From NCBI RefSeq assembly GCF_044326205.1, contig NZ_JBIRCY010000009.1:62001-126000 (forward strand): 64,000 nucleotides of DNA, given 5' to 3'. Source of the DNA: Kumtagia sp044326205. Its GTDB lineage: Bacteria; Pseudomonadota; Alphaproteobacteria; Rhizobiales; Rhizobiaceae. This document shows, one piece after another, positions 1 through 7,464 of this stretch (the first letter of the stretch is position 1; each line of letters opens with the position of its first letter). The translations under genes and the position numbers were made by a program. The notes under the pieces are model-generated. The model was not told the DNA's origin. It ran no database searches and worked only from the letters and a program-made list of their open reading frames with translations.

Positions 1-122
1 ACCGCCTCCGGGCTTTTCGTTCCTTGCGCGAACGCTGCCATGGCTGGCAGCGCCGCTGCCACAAACGCGGCGGTCGCAAGGGCATGCAGCCATTTGCTAT
101 CGGGAACCGTGGTGGTGGTCAT
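1..122 (-). CDS. Secreted protein, N-terminal fragment cut by window edge
   Basis: This is an open frame that starts with ATG at 122 and runs off the left edge, giving about 40 residues. It begins MTTTTVPDSKWLHALATAAF and continues through an alanine-rich hydrophobic stretch to AMAAFAQG, a good Sec signal peptide with a likely cleavage site near the AFA/Q junction. The mature part is outside the window, so no function can be given. It lies on the same strand as the next secreted protein (288-662), which also has a signal peptide, so the two may be related or co-transcribed. The reading frame and signal peptide are seen; everything else is inference. Confidence 0.5.
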   Translation of the reverse strand, partial: MTTTTVPDSKWLHALATAAFVAAALPAMAAFAQGTKSPEA

Positions 123-287
123 CGCTCGTTCCAGGTGATTGGGCAGGATAATGGAAAGAAACGGCGGTCGCCGGGCCGAGGTTCCCGGCATGCCGCTTTT
201 TGCAGGAGGCTGCCTGCCGGAGCCAGGCTCAAGATCGAGATCGGCGCCGGCGGGCGGAACCGGCGGATGGCCGGCCCGGGCAGGCCG

Positions 288-662
288 TCAGCCGGCCTTC
301 TTGGTGACCAGCGTCAGGGCGCCCTCGGAACTCATGCTGGCGGCGATGACCTGCGCCGAGGTCAGGCCCTTGGCCTCCAGCGCCGACTTGATCTTGGGGT
401 TGGCGTCGATCGTGCTCCGCAGTTGCTGGAGGTCCGCGTCGCCGGCTTGCGCGACAACGGCGTTGACCTGCTTCTGCGTGGCTTCGGGCAGTTCGGTCAT
501 GTCGACGATTTTGACGCTTTGGATCGTCGTCGGGGCCGCTTGGCCTTCGGGCGCCGTCGCCGGAGCCTGGGCGGACGGTTGCGTGGCCGGTGCTTGAGCG
601 TTGGCCGCCACGGTAAAAGTGAGCGTGGCGGCGGCGGCCGCCAGAATCGTGATCATGCGCAT
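288..662 (-). CDS. Small secreted alanine/proline-rich hypothetical protein
   Basis: The product is 124 residues. It opens with a clear Sec signal peptide (MRMITILAAAAATLTFTVAANAQA), followed by a low-complexity Ala/Pro/Gln linker (about residues 24-48) and a compact C-terminal region of about 75 residues containing KIVDMTELPEATQKQVNAVV. A purine-rich ribosome site (GGAAGGA) lies about nine bases before the ATG. I do not recognise the family. The protein is probably periplasmic. It faces away from ureC, with 179 bases between the two start codons, so that gap must hold promoters for both directions. Confidence 0.7.
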   Translation of the reverse strand: MRMITILAAAAATLTFTVAANAQAPATQPSAQAPATAPEGQAAPTTIQSVKIVDMTELPEATQKQVNAVVAQAGDADLQQLRSTIDANPKIKSALEAKGLTSAQVIAASMSSEGALTLVTKKAG

Positions 663-841
663 GGATTTTTCCTTCCATCGGTTGTCAGGCGATCATGTTG
701 GGGCAACACCGCCACCCCACACGCCGAATGGGGTCAGAAGCTGCCGCCGATGGGGTCGTTCCGTGATTATATCGTGTCGGCAATGAGGAGTACCGCAGAT
801 CTGCGGGCGCTTGGCCGGCCACTGATCGAGAGGTGTTCCTG

Positions 842-2551
842 ATGGCCCGCATATCCCGTTCCGCCTACGCCCAGATGTTCGGCCCGACAGTCGGCGACAG
901 GGTGCGGCTGGCCGACACCGAACTGTTCATCGAGGTCGAGAAGGACCTTTGCACCTATGGCGAGGAGATAAAATTCGGCGGCGGCAAGGTCATCCGCGAC
1001 GGCATGGGCCAGAGCCAGGTGACGCGGGCGGGCGGCGCGGTCGACACGGTCATCACCAACGCGCTGGTGGTCGACCACACCGGCATCTACAAGGCCGATG
1101 TCGGCCTGAAGGACGGCCGCATCCATGCCATCGGCAAGGCCGGCAACCCGGACACCCAGCCCGGCGTCACCATCATCGTCGGTCCCGGCACCGAGGCGAT
1201 TGCCGGCGAGGGAAAAATCCTGACAGCCGGCGGCTTCGACGCGCATATCCATTTCATCTGCCCGCAGCAGATCGAGGAGGCGCTGATGGCCGGGCTGACC
1301 ACCATGCTCGGCGGCGGCACTGGCCCGGCGCACGGCACGCTGGCCACCACCTGCACGCCCGGCCCGTGGCATCTGGCGCGCATGATCCAGTCTTTCGACG
1401 CCTTCCCAATGAACATCGGCCTGTCGGCCAAGGGCAACGCCTCGCTCCCGGCGGCGATCGAGGAGATGATTTTGGGCGGCGCCTGCGCGCTGAAGCTGCA
1501 TGAGGACTGGGGCACGACGCCCGCCGCCATCGACTGCTGCCTGTCGGTTGCCGATCAATACGACGTGCAGGTGATGATCCACACCGACACCCTCAACGAG
1601 AGCGGTTTCGTCGAGGATACGGTGAACGCCATAAAAGGCCGCACCATCCATGCTTTCCATACCGAAGGCGCAGGCGGCGGCCATGCGCCTGATATCATCA
1701 AGGTGTGCGGCCTGCCGCACGTCATCCCGTCATCGACCAACCCGACGCGGCCCTATACAAAGAACACCATTGCCGAGCATCTCGACATGCTGATGGTCTG
1801 CCACCATCTGTCGCCGTCTATCCCCGAGGACATCGCCTTCGCCGAGAGCCGCATCCGCAAGGAGACCATCGCGGCGGAAGACATTCTTCACGACATCGGC
1901 GCCTTCTCGATCATCTCCTCCGACAGCCAGGCCATGGGCCGCATCGGCGAGGTGCTGATCCGCACCTGGCAGACGGCCGACAAGATGAAGCGCCAGCGGG
2001 GGCGGCTGAAGGAGGAGACCGGCGACAACGACAATTTCCGGGTGCGCCGCTACATCGCCAAATACACGATCAACCCGGCCATCGCCCACGGCCTGTCCAG
2101 GGAGATCGGCTCGATCGAGGTGGGCAAACGCGCCGACCTGGTACTGTGGAACCCGGCCTTCTTCGGCGTAAAACCCGACATGGTGCTGCTAGGCGGCATG
2201 ATCGCGGCGGCCCCGATGGGCGACCCGAATGCCTCGATCCCGACACCGCAGCCGGTGCATTACCGGCCGATGTTCGGTGGCTACGGCAAGGCGATCACCA
2301 ACTCGTCCGTCACCTTCGTCTCGCAGGCGGCGCTCGATGCCGGCTTGCGGAAAAAGCTCGGCGTCGACAAGGCCATGGTCGCTGTTGCGAACACGCGCGG
2401 CGGTATCGGCAAGCATTCGATGCGGCTTAACGACGCCACGCCTTTTGTCGAGGTCGACCCGGAGACCTACGAGGTTCGCGCCGACGGCGAGCTTTTGACC
2501 TGCGAGCCGGCCACCGTCCTGCCGATGGCGCAGCGGTATTTTCTGTTTTGA
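842..2551 (+). CDS. ureC: Urease subunit alpha
   Basis: This is the catalytic nickel subunit of urease (urea to ammonia and carbamate, cytoplasm), 569 residues, the normal family length. The dinickel site is complete: His135 and His137 in DAHIHF, the carbamylated Lys218 in ALKLHEDWG followed by His220, His247 in MIHTDTLNESGF, the His in AFHTEGAGGGHAPD, the flap His in VCHHLSPSIPEDIAFAESRIR and the Asp in ISSDSQAMGR. The ATG at 842 is preferred because GAGAGG lies at a proper distance. An in-frame GTG nine bases earlier would put three odd residues before the conserved start. Genes for the beta and gamma subunits and UreD are absent directly upstream, where two minus-strand genes lie instead. 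Confidence 0.97.
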   Translation: MARISRSAYAQMFGPTVGDRVRLADTELFIEVEKDLCTYGEEIKFGGGKVIRDGMGQSQVTRAGGAVDTVITNALVVDHTGIYKADVGLKDGRIHAIGKAGNPDTQPGVTIIVGPGTEAIAGEGKILTAGGFDAHIHFICPQQIEEALMAGLTTMLGGGTGPAHGTLATTCTPGPWHLARMIQSFDAFPMNIGLSAKGNASLPAAIEEMILGGACALKLHEDWGTTPAAIDCCLSVADQYDVQVMIHTDTLNESGFVEDTVNAIKGRTIHAFHTEGAGGGHAPDIIKVCGLPHVIPSSTNPTRPYTKNTIAEHLDMLMVCHHLSPSIPEDIAFAESRIRKETIAAEDILHDIGAFSIISSDSQAMGRIGEVLIRTWQTADKMKRQRGRLKEETGDNDNFRVRRYIAKYTINPAIAHGLSREIGSIEVGKRADLVLWNPAFFGVKPDMVLLGGMIAAAPMGDPNASIPTPQPVHYRPMFGGYGKAITNSSVTFVSQAALDAGLRKKLGVDKAMVAVANTRGGIGKHSMRLNDATPFVEVDPETYEVRADGELLTCEPATVLPMAQRYFLF

Positions 2552-2595
2552 GCGACGGTAGTGATAGTTCGCCACCAGTGCAGTAAGATACGATC

Positions 2596-3084
2596 ATGAA
2601 CAAGATCGAACGCATCCGGCAACGCGCATCCTACGACCACGACTTCGCCCGCTGGTCGATGGAGCAGGCCGCGCTGATCCGACAGGGCCGGTTCGACGAA
2701 GTCGATGCCGAAAACGTCGCGGAGGAGATCGAGAGCTTGGCGAGGAGCGACAGGAAGGAGATTCGCAACCGCCAAGAAGTTCTGCTCCGACATTTGCTGA
2801 AATGGGAGTTCCAGCCGGGAAAACGCAAGGCAGGGTGGAGATCGACTATTTTCGAGCAAAGACAACAGCTCAAGCTGTTGATCAAGGAGAGCCCCAGCCT
2901 GAAAGCTTATCCCGCTTCCCAGATTTCCTGGTGCTACGATTTGGCCTGTATGAAGGCTGCTGACGAAAGCGGGCTGCCTGAAAGCTCGTTTCCAAATGAA
3001 TGTCCTTACACGGCGCGCCAAATTCTGGACGACAAATTCCTGCCGGGACCGCCTTGGACTTTTGAAGATTTGGCAGCGGATTGA
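2596..3084 (+). CDS. DUF29 family protein (first of tandem pair)
   Basis: A 162-residue soluble protein of the DUF29 type: an N-terminal YDHDFARWSMEQAALIRQGR segment, the acidic helix VDAENVAEEIESLARSDRKE, a central LLRHLLKWEFQPGKR block and the C-terminal PNECPYTARQILDDKFLPG. DUF29 proteins are common in cyanobacteria and rhizobia and have no established biochemical role. A close paralogue follows at 3163-3624, so this is a tandem duplication. It sits 44 bases behind ureC on the same strand, so it could be transcribed with urease, but a role in urease maturation is not implied by the sequence. Confidence 0.8.
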   Translation: MNKIERIRQRASYDHDFARWSMEQAALIRQGRFDEVDAENVAEEIESLARSDRKEIRNRQEVLLRHLLKWEFQPGKRKAGWRSTIFEQRQQLKLLIKESPSLKAYPASQISWCYDLACMKAADESGLPESSFPNECPYTARQILDDKFLPGPPWTFEDLAAD

Positions 3085-3162
3085 GTTAACGTGAGGACAC
3101 CGATGTAGGCGTCAAGCCCTCGTTGTCTTGGCATCATCCTGCATCAGGTGCATGATCGCCCC

Positions 3163-3624
3163 ATGAACAAACATCTGTGGAAATCGCATTTGACGCCCTA
3201 TGAGGCCGACTATGCTCTGTGGTGCGCCGAGCAGGGTGCACTGCTGCGCGAGGGGCGGGTTTCCGACATCGACCGCGAGAATCTCGCCGAGGAGATCGAG
3301 AGCTTGGGGCGGAGCCAGGAAGACGAAATCGAAAGCAGGCTCAATGTGCTCGTCATGCATCTGCTTAAGTGGCGCTATCAGGCTGGGAAACGCTCACCTA
3401 GCTGGCAGGCCTCGATCATCGAGCAGCGGATGCGAATCTCAAAACGGCTAAAGGCAAGCCCCAGCCTCAAGAACTATCCGGCGACGGTTCTCGACGAGGA
3501 ATATGTTACCGCCCGGCTGCGGGCAGCGGGCGAAACAGGACTTTCCGAGGCGATGTTTCCAAATAAATGTCCTTTTGCAATTGAAGAAATTCTCGACCCG
3601 CATTTCCTTCCCGAAGAGCGGTAA
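3163..3624 (+). CDS. DUF29 family protein (second of tandem pair)
   Basis: A 153-residue DUF29 protein that aligns along its full length with the preceding gene: YEADYALWCAEQGALLREGR, ENLAEEIESLGRSQEDEIESR, HLLKWRYQAGKRSPSW and PNKCPFAIEEILDPHFLPEE. ATG at 3163 is chosen because it gives MNKHLW, matching the MNKIER start of the paralogue; a GTG at 3148 would add five residues and sits in the same frame. The function of the family is unknown. Divergence between the copies suggests an old duplication rather than a recent one. Confidence 0.8.
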   Translation: MNKHLWKSHLTPYEADYALWCAEQGALLREGRVSDIDRENLAEEIESLGRSQEDEIESRLNVLVMHLLKWRYQAGKRSPSWQASIIEQRMRISKRLKASPSLKNYPATVLDEEYVTARLRAAGETGLSEAMFPNKCPFAIEEILDPHFLPEER

Positions 3625-3705
3625 ATTGACGAAGCTAGGACTGGGCCCCCATGCTCCCGTCGTGCTAGGCTTGAGGCCGTCGCTCCTTATGTTGCGCAGC
3701 GATTG

Positions 3706-4302
3706 ATGGCCGCCTCCGAACAGACCGCCGTCGCGCAGGAATTCACCCACATCCGCATCGTCATGGGCATGGTGGTCGGCCTCGGCGTGACGCGCCTGCT
3801 TTCCGGTGTGGCGCGTATCGTCCAGCATCCGCGGCAGTACAAAATCTATCCGGTGCACCTCGCCTGGGTCGCCTATCTTCTGCTGATGCTGGTGCATTTC
3901 TGGTGGTGGGAGTTCGGCCTCTACCACCTGCGGATATGGACCTTTGGCGTCTATCTCTTCGTCGTCTGCTACGCCATCATCCTGTTCCTGCTGTGCGCGT
4001 TGCTGTTTCCGGACAGCATGTTGGACTACAAGAGTTATGAGGATTATTTCCTGTCGAAGCGCGCATGGTTCTTCGGCGTGCTGGCTTCGGCCTATCTGCT
4101 CGACGTGGTCGACACGCTGCTCAAGGGTGAGGAGAATTTCGCCCGCTACGGCAATGAATATTTTATTCGCACGCCGTTGCTTGTCCTTCTCTGCCTGGCC
4201 GCCATTGCGACGGACAACCGAATCTTTCATCGCGTTCTGGTGACCTTCGCCCTCCTTTATCAAGCCTCCTGGATATGGCGGCTGTTCGACACTCTCGCGT
4301 GA
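3706..4302 (+). CDS. Polytopic membrane protein of unknown function
   Basis: The 198-residue product has about five or six hydrophobic segments, including YPVHLAWVAYLLLMLVHFWWW, TFGVYLFVVCYAIILFLLCALLF, AWFFGVLASAYLLDVVD, IRTPLLVLLCLAAIA and VLVTFALLYQASWIWRLF, with short charged loops between them. The N-terminus (ASEQTAVAQEFTHIRIVMGMVVGLGVTRLLSG) is soluble then hydrophobic. No catalytic motif is visible. ATG at 3706 is used in place of the TTG one codon earlier. It lies 81 bases after the second DUF29 gene and 47 bases before the ABM gene. I do not recognise the family beyond an inner-membrane hypothetical. Confidence 0.7.
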   Translation: MAASEQTAVAQEFTHIRIVMGMVVGLGVTRLLSGVARIVQHPRQYKIYPVHLAWVAYLLLMLVHFWWWEFGLYHLRIWTFGVYLFVVCYAIILFLLCALLFPDSMLDYKSYEDYFLSKRAWFFGVLASAYLLDVVDTLLKGEENFARYGNEYFIRTPLLVLLCLAAIATDNRIFHRVLVTFALLYQASWIWRLFDTLA

Positions 4303-4349
4303 CCGCAGGGTCGTGATCCGCAAACCGACGAAATTGGGAATTTTCTCGA

Positions 4350-4646
4350 ATGATATATGTCCTCGCCACTCTGATGACAAAACAGGGCTCCATGGAAGCG
4401 CTGCGCGCCCCGGCGCTCGCCTGCATCGAGGGTACGCGCAAGGAAAAGGGCTGCCTGTCCTACGAACTCTTCACCAGCGTCACCGAGCCGGAAAAACTGG
4501 TGTTCATCGAGTGCTGGGAATCGCCGGAGCACCTTGCCGAACATATGAAACAGCCGCATCTCATCACCTGGCGCGAGGCGAGCACGCCAAACCTCGTCTC
4601 CCGCAAGGTGGAAATCATCCATCCCGACAAGGTCGAAACCCGCTGA
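4350..4646 (+). CDS. Antibiotic biosynthesis monooxygenase (ABM) domain protein
   Basis: A 98-residue single-domain protein of the dimeric ferredoxin-like ABM fold. The pattern MIYVLATLMTKQGSMEALRAPALACIEGTRKEKGCLSYELF is the usual first strand, helix and second strand, and FIECWESPEHLAEHMKQPHL is the typical third strand and following helix. Such proteins include quinol monooxygenases (YgiN-like) and heme-handling enzymes; the exact substrate cannot be read from the sequence. The gene ends ten bases before ureE and is therefore probably co-transcribed with it, although no link between ABM proteins and urease assembly is established. Confidence 0.8.
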   Translation: MIYVLATLMTKQGSMEALRAPALACIEGTRKEKGCLSYELFTSVTEPEKLVFIECWESPEHLAEHMKQPHLITWREASTPNLVSRKVEIIHPDKVETR

Positions 4647-4656
4647 GAAAAAAACC

Positions 4657-5346
4657 ATGAAGCTCAATGTCACCACCGACTTCACCAAATTCCCGCGCGC
4701 CGGATCGGTCGAGCGCGCCGGCACGCAACCGGCGACGCTCGCCGGCACGGTCACGTTGCCGCATGACGAGCGGCATCTGCGCCGAAAGGTGCTGACGCTC
4801 ATCGGTGGCGACCGTATCTTCGTCGATCTGCCGGAACCTGTTCAGCTTGCCGCCGGCGACCGTCTCGTCCTCGACGATGGCCGCCATGTCGAGATCGCCG
4901 CGGCTGACGAGGAGATCTACGAGATCGTGCCGCGCGACACGGTGCATCTGGCCGAACTCGCCTGGCACATCGGCAACCGGCATCTGGCGGCCGCGATCCG
5001 CCCGGACCGCATTTTTATCCTGCGCGACCATGTCATCAAAACGATGGTGGAAGGACTGGGCGCGACGGTAAACGAGGTGCTAGCCCCCTTCGATCCGGTG
5101 CGCGGCGCTTATTCCGGCGGCCACGATCACGGGCATCACGATCACCATGGCCATGAGCATCATGATCACGCGCACCACCACGATCATGATCACGACCACG
5201 ACCACGACCATCATGACCACCACCATCATGGCGCGCATGATCACCATCACGATCATCATCATGGCCACGGGGAACATAGGCACGGCGACCTTGACCGCTT
5301 CGGACGCCGCCCCGGCGATCCGCACTACGGCCACAACCATGCCTGA
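4657..5346 (+). CDS. ureE: Urease accessory protein UreE, histidine-rich tail
   Basis: UreE is the nickel metallochaperone that delivers Ni(II) to the UreG-apourease complex. The 229 residues hold an N-terminal beta domain (DERHLRRKVLTLIGGDRIFVDLPE), the metal-binding C-terminal domain with the conserved AWHIGNRH motif (about residues 102-109), and from about residue 154 an exceptionally long His/Asp tail with more than 30 histidines. Tails of this kind bind several nickel ions and act as storage, as shown for Klebsiella and Bradyrhizobium UreE; this one is longer than most. Its end overlaps the ureF start by eight bases, implying translational coupling. Confidence 0.96.
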   Translation: MKLNVTTDFTKFPRAGSVERAGTQPATLAGTVTLPHDERHLRRKVLTLIGGDRIFVDLPEPVQLAAGDRLVLDDGRHVEIAAADEEIYEIVPRDTVHLAELAWHIGNRHLAAAIRPDRIFILRDHVIKTMVEGLGATVNEVLAPFDPVRGAYSGGHDHGHHDHHGHEHHDHAHHHDHDHDHDHDHHDHHHHGAHDHHHDHHHGHGEHRHGDLDRFGRRPGDPHYGHNHA

Positions 5347-6010
5347 CGCCGCCGACGGCAAGGCGCTCCTCAAACTGCTCGCCTGGCTGTCGCCGACCTT
5401 CCCGGTCGGCTCGTTCAGCTACAGCCACGGGTTGGAGCGCGCCGTCGAGGACGGGCTGGTCGCGGACGCCGACGATCTCAGCGATTGGCTGGAGACCTTG
5501 CTGCGGCGCGGTTCCGGTTGGAACGACGCGGTGCTGTTCGCCGAAGCCTGGCGACGTGCGCGAGGAGGGGAAAGCCTTCGCGAGATCGCCGATCTGGCGG
5601 AAGCACTTGTAGGCTCGCGAGAGCGCCATATGGAATCGACGCTGCAGGGCGCCGCATTCCTCAAGGCGGCCGGGGCCTGGCCCGCCGGAGGGCTTTCAAC
5701 ACTGCCTGGGGATTGCGCTTATTGCGTCGCTGTCGGCGCGTTGGCCGGGGCGCATCACGTGCCGCTCGGCGATGCGCTCGGCGCCTTCCTGCAAGCCTTC
5801 GCCACCAACCTCGTGCAGGCCGGCATCAGGCTCGGCGTCACCGGCCAGCAGGGCGCGGTGACGCTCATCGCCGGGCTGGAGCCCACGGTTTCGGAAGTCG
5901 CGGCCTGCGCGGAAAATTCGTCGCTGGACGATCTCGGCGCCTGCGCCGTGCTTTCGGACATCGCCGCCATGCGGCACGAGACGCAATATTCGCGGCTGTT
6001 CCGGTCATGA
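5339..6010 (+). CDS. ureF: Urease accessory protein UreF
   Basis: UreF is the helical scaffold that, with UreD/UreH and UreG, activates apourease. The 223-residue product shows the family landmarks LLAWLSPTFPVGSFSYSHGLE near the N-terminus, a central ERHMESTLQGAAFLKAA and the C-terminal QYSRLFRS ending. The ATG at 5339 overlaps the last codons of ureE (ATGCCTGA arrangement) and gives a normal family length. A longer open frame reaches back through the His-rich ureE region but is only a shadow of the repetitive CAT/CAC codons. Its stop overlaps the start of the next small gene. Confidence 0.95.
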   Translation: MPDAADGKALLKLLAWLSPTFPVGSFSYSHGLERAVEDGLVADADDLSDWLETLLRRGSGWNDAVLFAEAWRRARGGESLREIADLAEALVGSRERHMESTLQGAAFLKAAGAWPAGGLSTLPGDCAYCVAVGALAGAHHVPLGDALGAFLQAFATNLVQAGIRLGVTGQQGAVTLIAGLEPTVSEVAACAENSSLDDLGACAVLSDIAAMRHETQYSRLFRS

Positions 6011-6465
6011 CGGCGGTCAGGGATCACTTGCACCTGATCAATGCGTTTTCACGCAACTTTCCGCTTGCGGTTGCCGTGGTCGGACATTCGATCGGGTCGA
6101 CGATCAATATCGGATTGGGCAAGACCACTCCTCACCGCCGCCATTCCAGAATCGGCAGGGGTTACTATCGTCGCGCCAGATGCGACTTCTTTCTAACGTC
6201 CGCCTGCTGGGAGATTCGTGGCAGGAGCGGCTATGTCTTGCGCTGGTCCGACAATTCGCGCCGGATCGCCAGGGAGATCGGACGGCTCGTCGGGAAGACG
6301 ACTGCCGGTGTTTCCTTGAAAGGAAGCAAGCAGAGCTTGCAGCTCCGGTTCTCGGACGGATCGGTCCTTAAGGCATGGTCCGACGATAATGAAGGCATCG
6401 AGCCGGGCTGGAATTTCTGGGTAGGCGACAACGTCTTTCAACTCGCGAACAGGGCCTCTCATTGA
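6007..6465 (+). CDS. Hypothetical protein embedded between ureF and ureG
   Basis: A 152-residue protein whose ATG overlaps the ureF stop in an ATGA junction, so it is probably translated by coupling. Recognisable features are VVGHSIGSTINIGLG near the N-terminus, a basic region around residues 40-60 and a C-terminal half with strand-like SGYVLRWSDNSRRIAREIG and LRFSDGSVLKAWSDDNEGIEPGWNFW. I do not recognise the family and it is not one of the known urease accessory proteins. Arg/Ser-rich composition and lower GC than its neighbours suggest a gene that entered the operon later. The stretch before about residue 60 may also be degenerate. Confidence 0.55.
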   Translation: MTAVRDHLHLINAFSRNFPLAVAVVGHSIGSTINIGLGKTTPHRRHSRIGRGYYRRARCDFFLTSACWEIRGRSGYVLRWSDNSRRIAREIGRLVGKTTAGVSLKGSKQSLQLRFSDGSVLKAWSDDNEGIEPGWNFWVGDNVFQLANRASH

Positions 6466-6500
6466 GAGGCCGCTCAACTGTCGGTCAAAGGTTTGCGCTC

Positions 6501-7133
6501 ATGAAATCTCAAAACGGACCTCTTCGCGTCGGCATTGGCGGGCCGGTTGGCTCCGGTAAGACAACTCTTACCGAAAAGCTCTGCAAGGCGATGCGCGACG
6601 AATTCTCCATCGCTGTCGTCACCAACGACATCTACACCAAGGAAGATGCCATGATCCTGGCGCGGCTCCAGGCGCTGCCGGAAGAGCGCATCATGGGGGT
6701 CGAGACCGGCGGCTGCCCGCATACAGCGATCCGCGAGGATGCCTCGATCAACCTTGCGGCGATCGCCGAGATGAACAAGAAATTCCCGGACCTCGACGTG
6801 ATCTTCATTGAGTCCGGCGGCGACAATCTCGCCGCCACCTTCTCGCCCGACCTCGCCGACCTGACGCTCTACGTCATCTCGGTCTGCCAGGGCGAGGAAA
6901 TCCCGCGCAAGGGCGGCCCCGGCATCACGCGCTCGGATTTCCTGGTCATCAACAAGAGCGATCTCGCGCCTTATGTGAACGTCAACCTCGACGTCATGGA
7001 GCGCGACGCCGGAAAGATGCGCGGCCGCCGGCCTTTCGGCTTCACCGATCTTTCGCGCGGCAGAGGGCTGGACGAGGTGGTTGCCTTCATCGTCGAACAG
7101 GGTGGGTTGAGGATGGGGCGCGACGCGGCATGA
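6501..7133 (+). CDS. ureG: Urease accessory GTPase UreG
   Basis: UreG is the SIMIBI-class GTPase that couples GTP hydrolysis to nickel insertion into urease. The 210 residues show the P-loop GGPVGSGKTT (13-22), the nickel-binding Cys-Pro-His in METGGCPHTAIRED-type context, the FIESGGDNL switch region and the NKSDLA guanine-specificity motif. ATG at 6501 is selected over an upstream in-frame start at 6462 because it gives the usual N-terminus and has AAAGG about nine bases before it. It is the last recognisable urease gene on this strand; no ureD or ureH follows. Confidence 0.97.
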   Translation: MKSQNGPLRVGIGGPVGSGKTTLTEKLCKAMRDEFSIAVVTNDIYTKEDAMILARLQALPEERIMGVETGGCPHTAIREDASINLAAIAEMNKKFPDLDVIFIESGGDNLAATFSPDLADLTLYVISVCQGEEIPRKGGPGITRSDFLVINKSDLAPYVNVNLDVMERDAGKMRGRRPFGFTDLSRGRGLDEVVAFIVEQGGLRMGRDAA

Positions 7134-7206
7134 GGAAATAGCTGCCGAATCGTCGAAATTTTACAAGGAAAATCAAAATCTTATCGATTCAGCGGGTACA
7201 AAGGCA

Positions 7207-7458
7207 ATGGCTAGAATTGAGTTGAGTGGTCCATATGAGATCCGAAACAATTCTCACTTGGAAAAACGTGCCCATGATACGACCGACCCGAGGCACATAT
7301 TCCATCAGGAAATGTTGAAGCATAAGACTTACGAGGCTTACCTAAAAGCCGTTGGCGATATCTCTGTGGAGGTGCCGAATCGAAAGTTTCAGCCGTTCAA
7401 CGGGCGAAACGAGATTCTCTACTTTCGGCGAAATCGATGGATCGTGGACAAGGAGTGA
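7207..7458 (+). CDS. Small AT-richer hypothetical protein
   Basis: An 83-residue polar protein (IELSGPYEIRNNSHLEKRAHD, then HQEMLKHKTYEAYLKAVGDI and NEILYFRRNRWIVDKE). Its codon use is clearly more AT-rich than the surrounding genes, as is the 73-base spacer before it, which suggests acquired DNA. No family is recognised. The start ATG at 7207 lacks a strong ribosome site, but the frame is open to a stop that abuts the aldolase gene, whose ribosome site AGGAG lies inside its last codons. Confidence 0.45.
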   Translation: MARIELSGPYEIRNNSHLEKRAHDTTDPRHIFHQEMLKHKTYEAYLKAVGDISVEVPNRKFQPFNGRNEILYFRRNRWIVDKE

Positions 7459-7464
7459 ATGCAA

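Noticed and set aside
767..1720. 317-codon minus-strand open frame across ureC
   Set aside because: It is the shadow of the high-GC ureC gene; the sequence is Arg/Gly/Asp-rich with no family resemblance, while the plus strand encodes a complete urease active site.
5147..5338. In-frame N-terminal extension of ureF through the ureE tail
   Set aside because: The added 64 residues are Met/Ile/Thr repeats from out-of-frame histidine codons; the ATG at 5339 gives the conserved UreF start.
5080..5373. Methionine/valine-rich minus-strand frame opposite ureE
   Set aside because: It arises from the complement of the CAT/CAC histidine repeats (ATG/GTG) and has no ribosome site; not a membrane protein gene.
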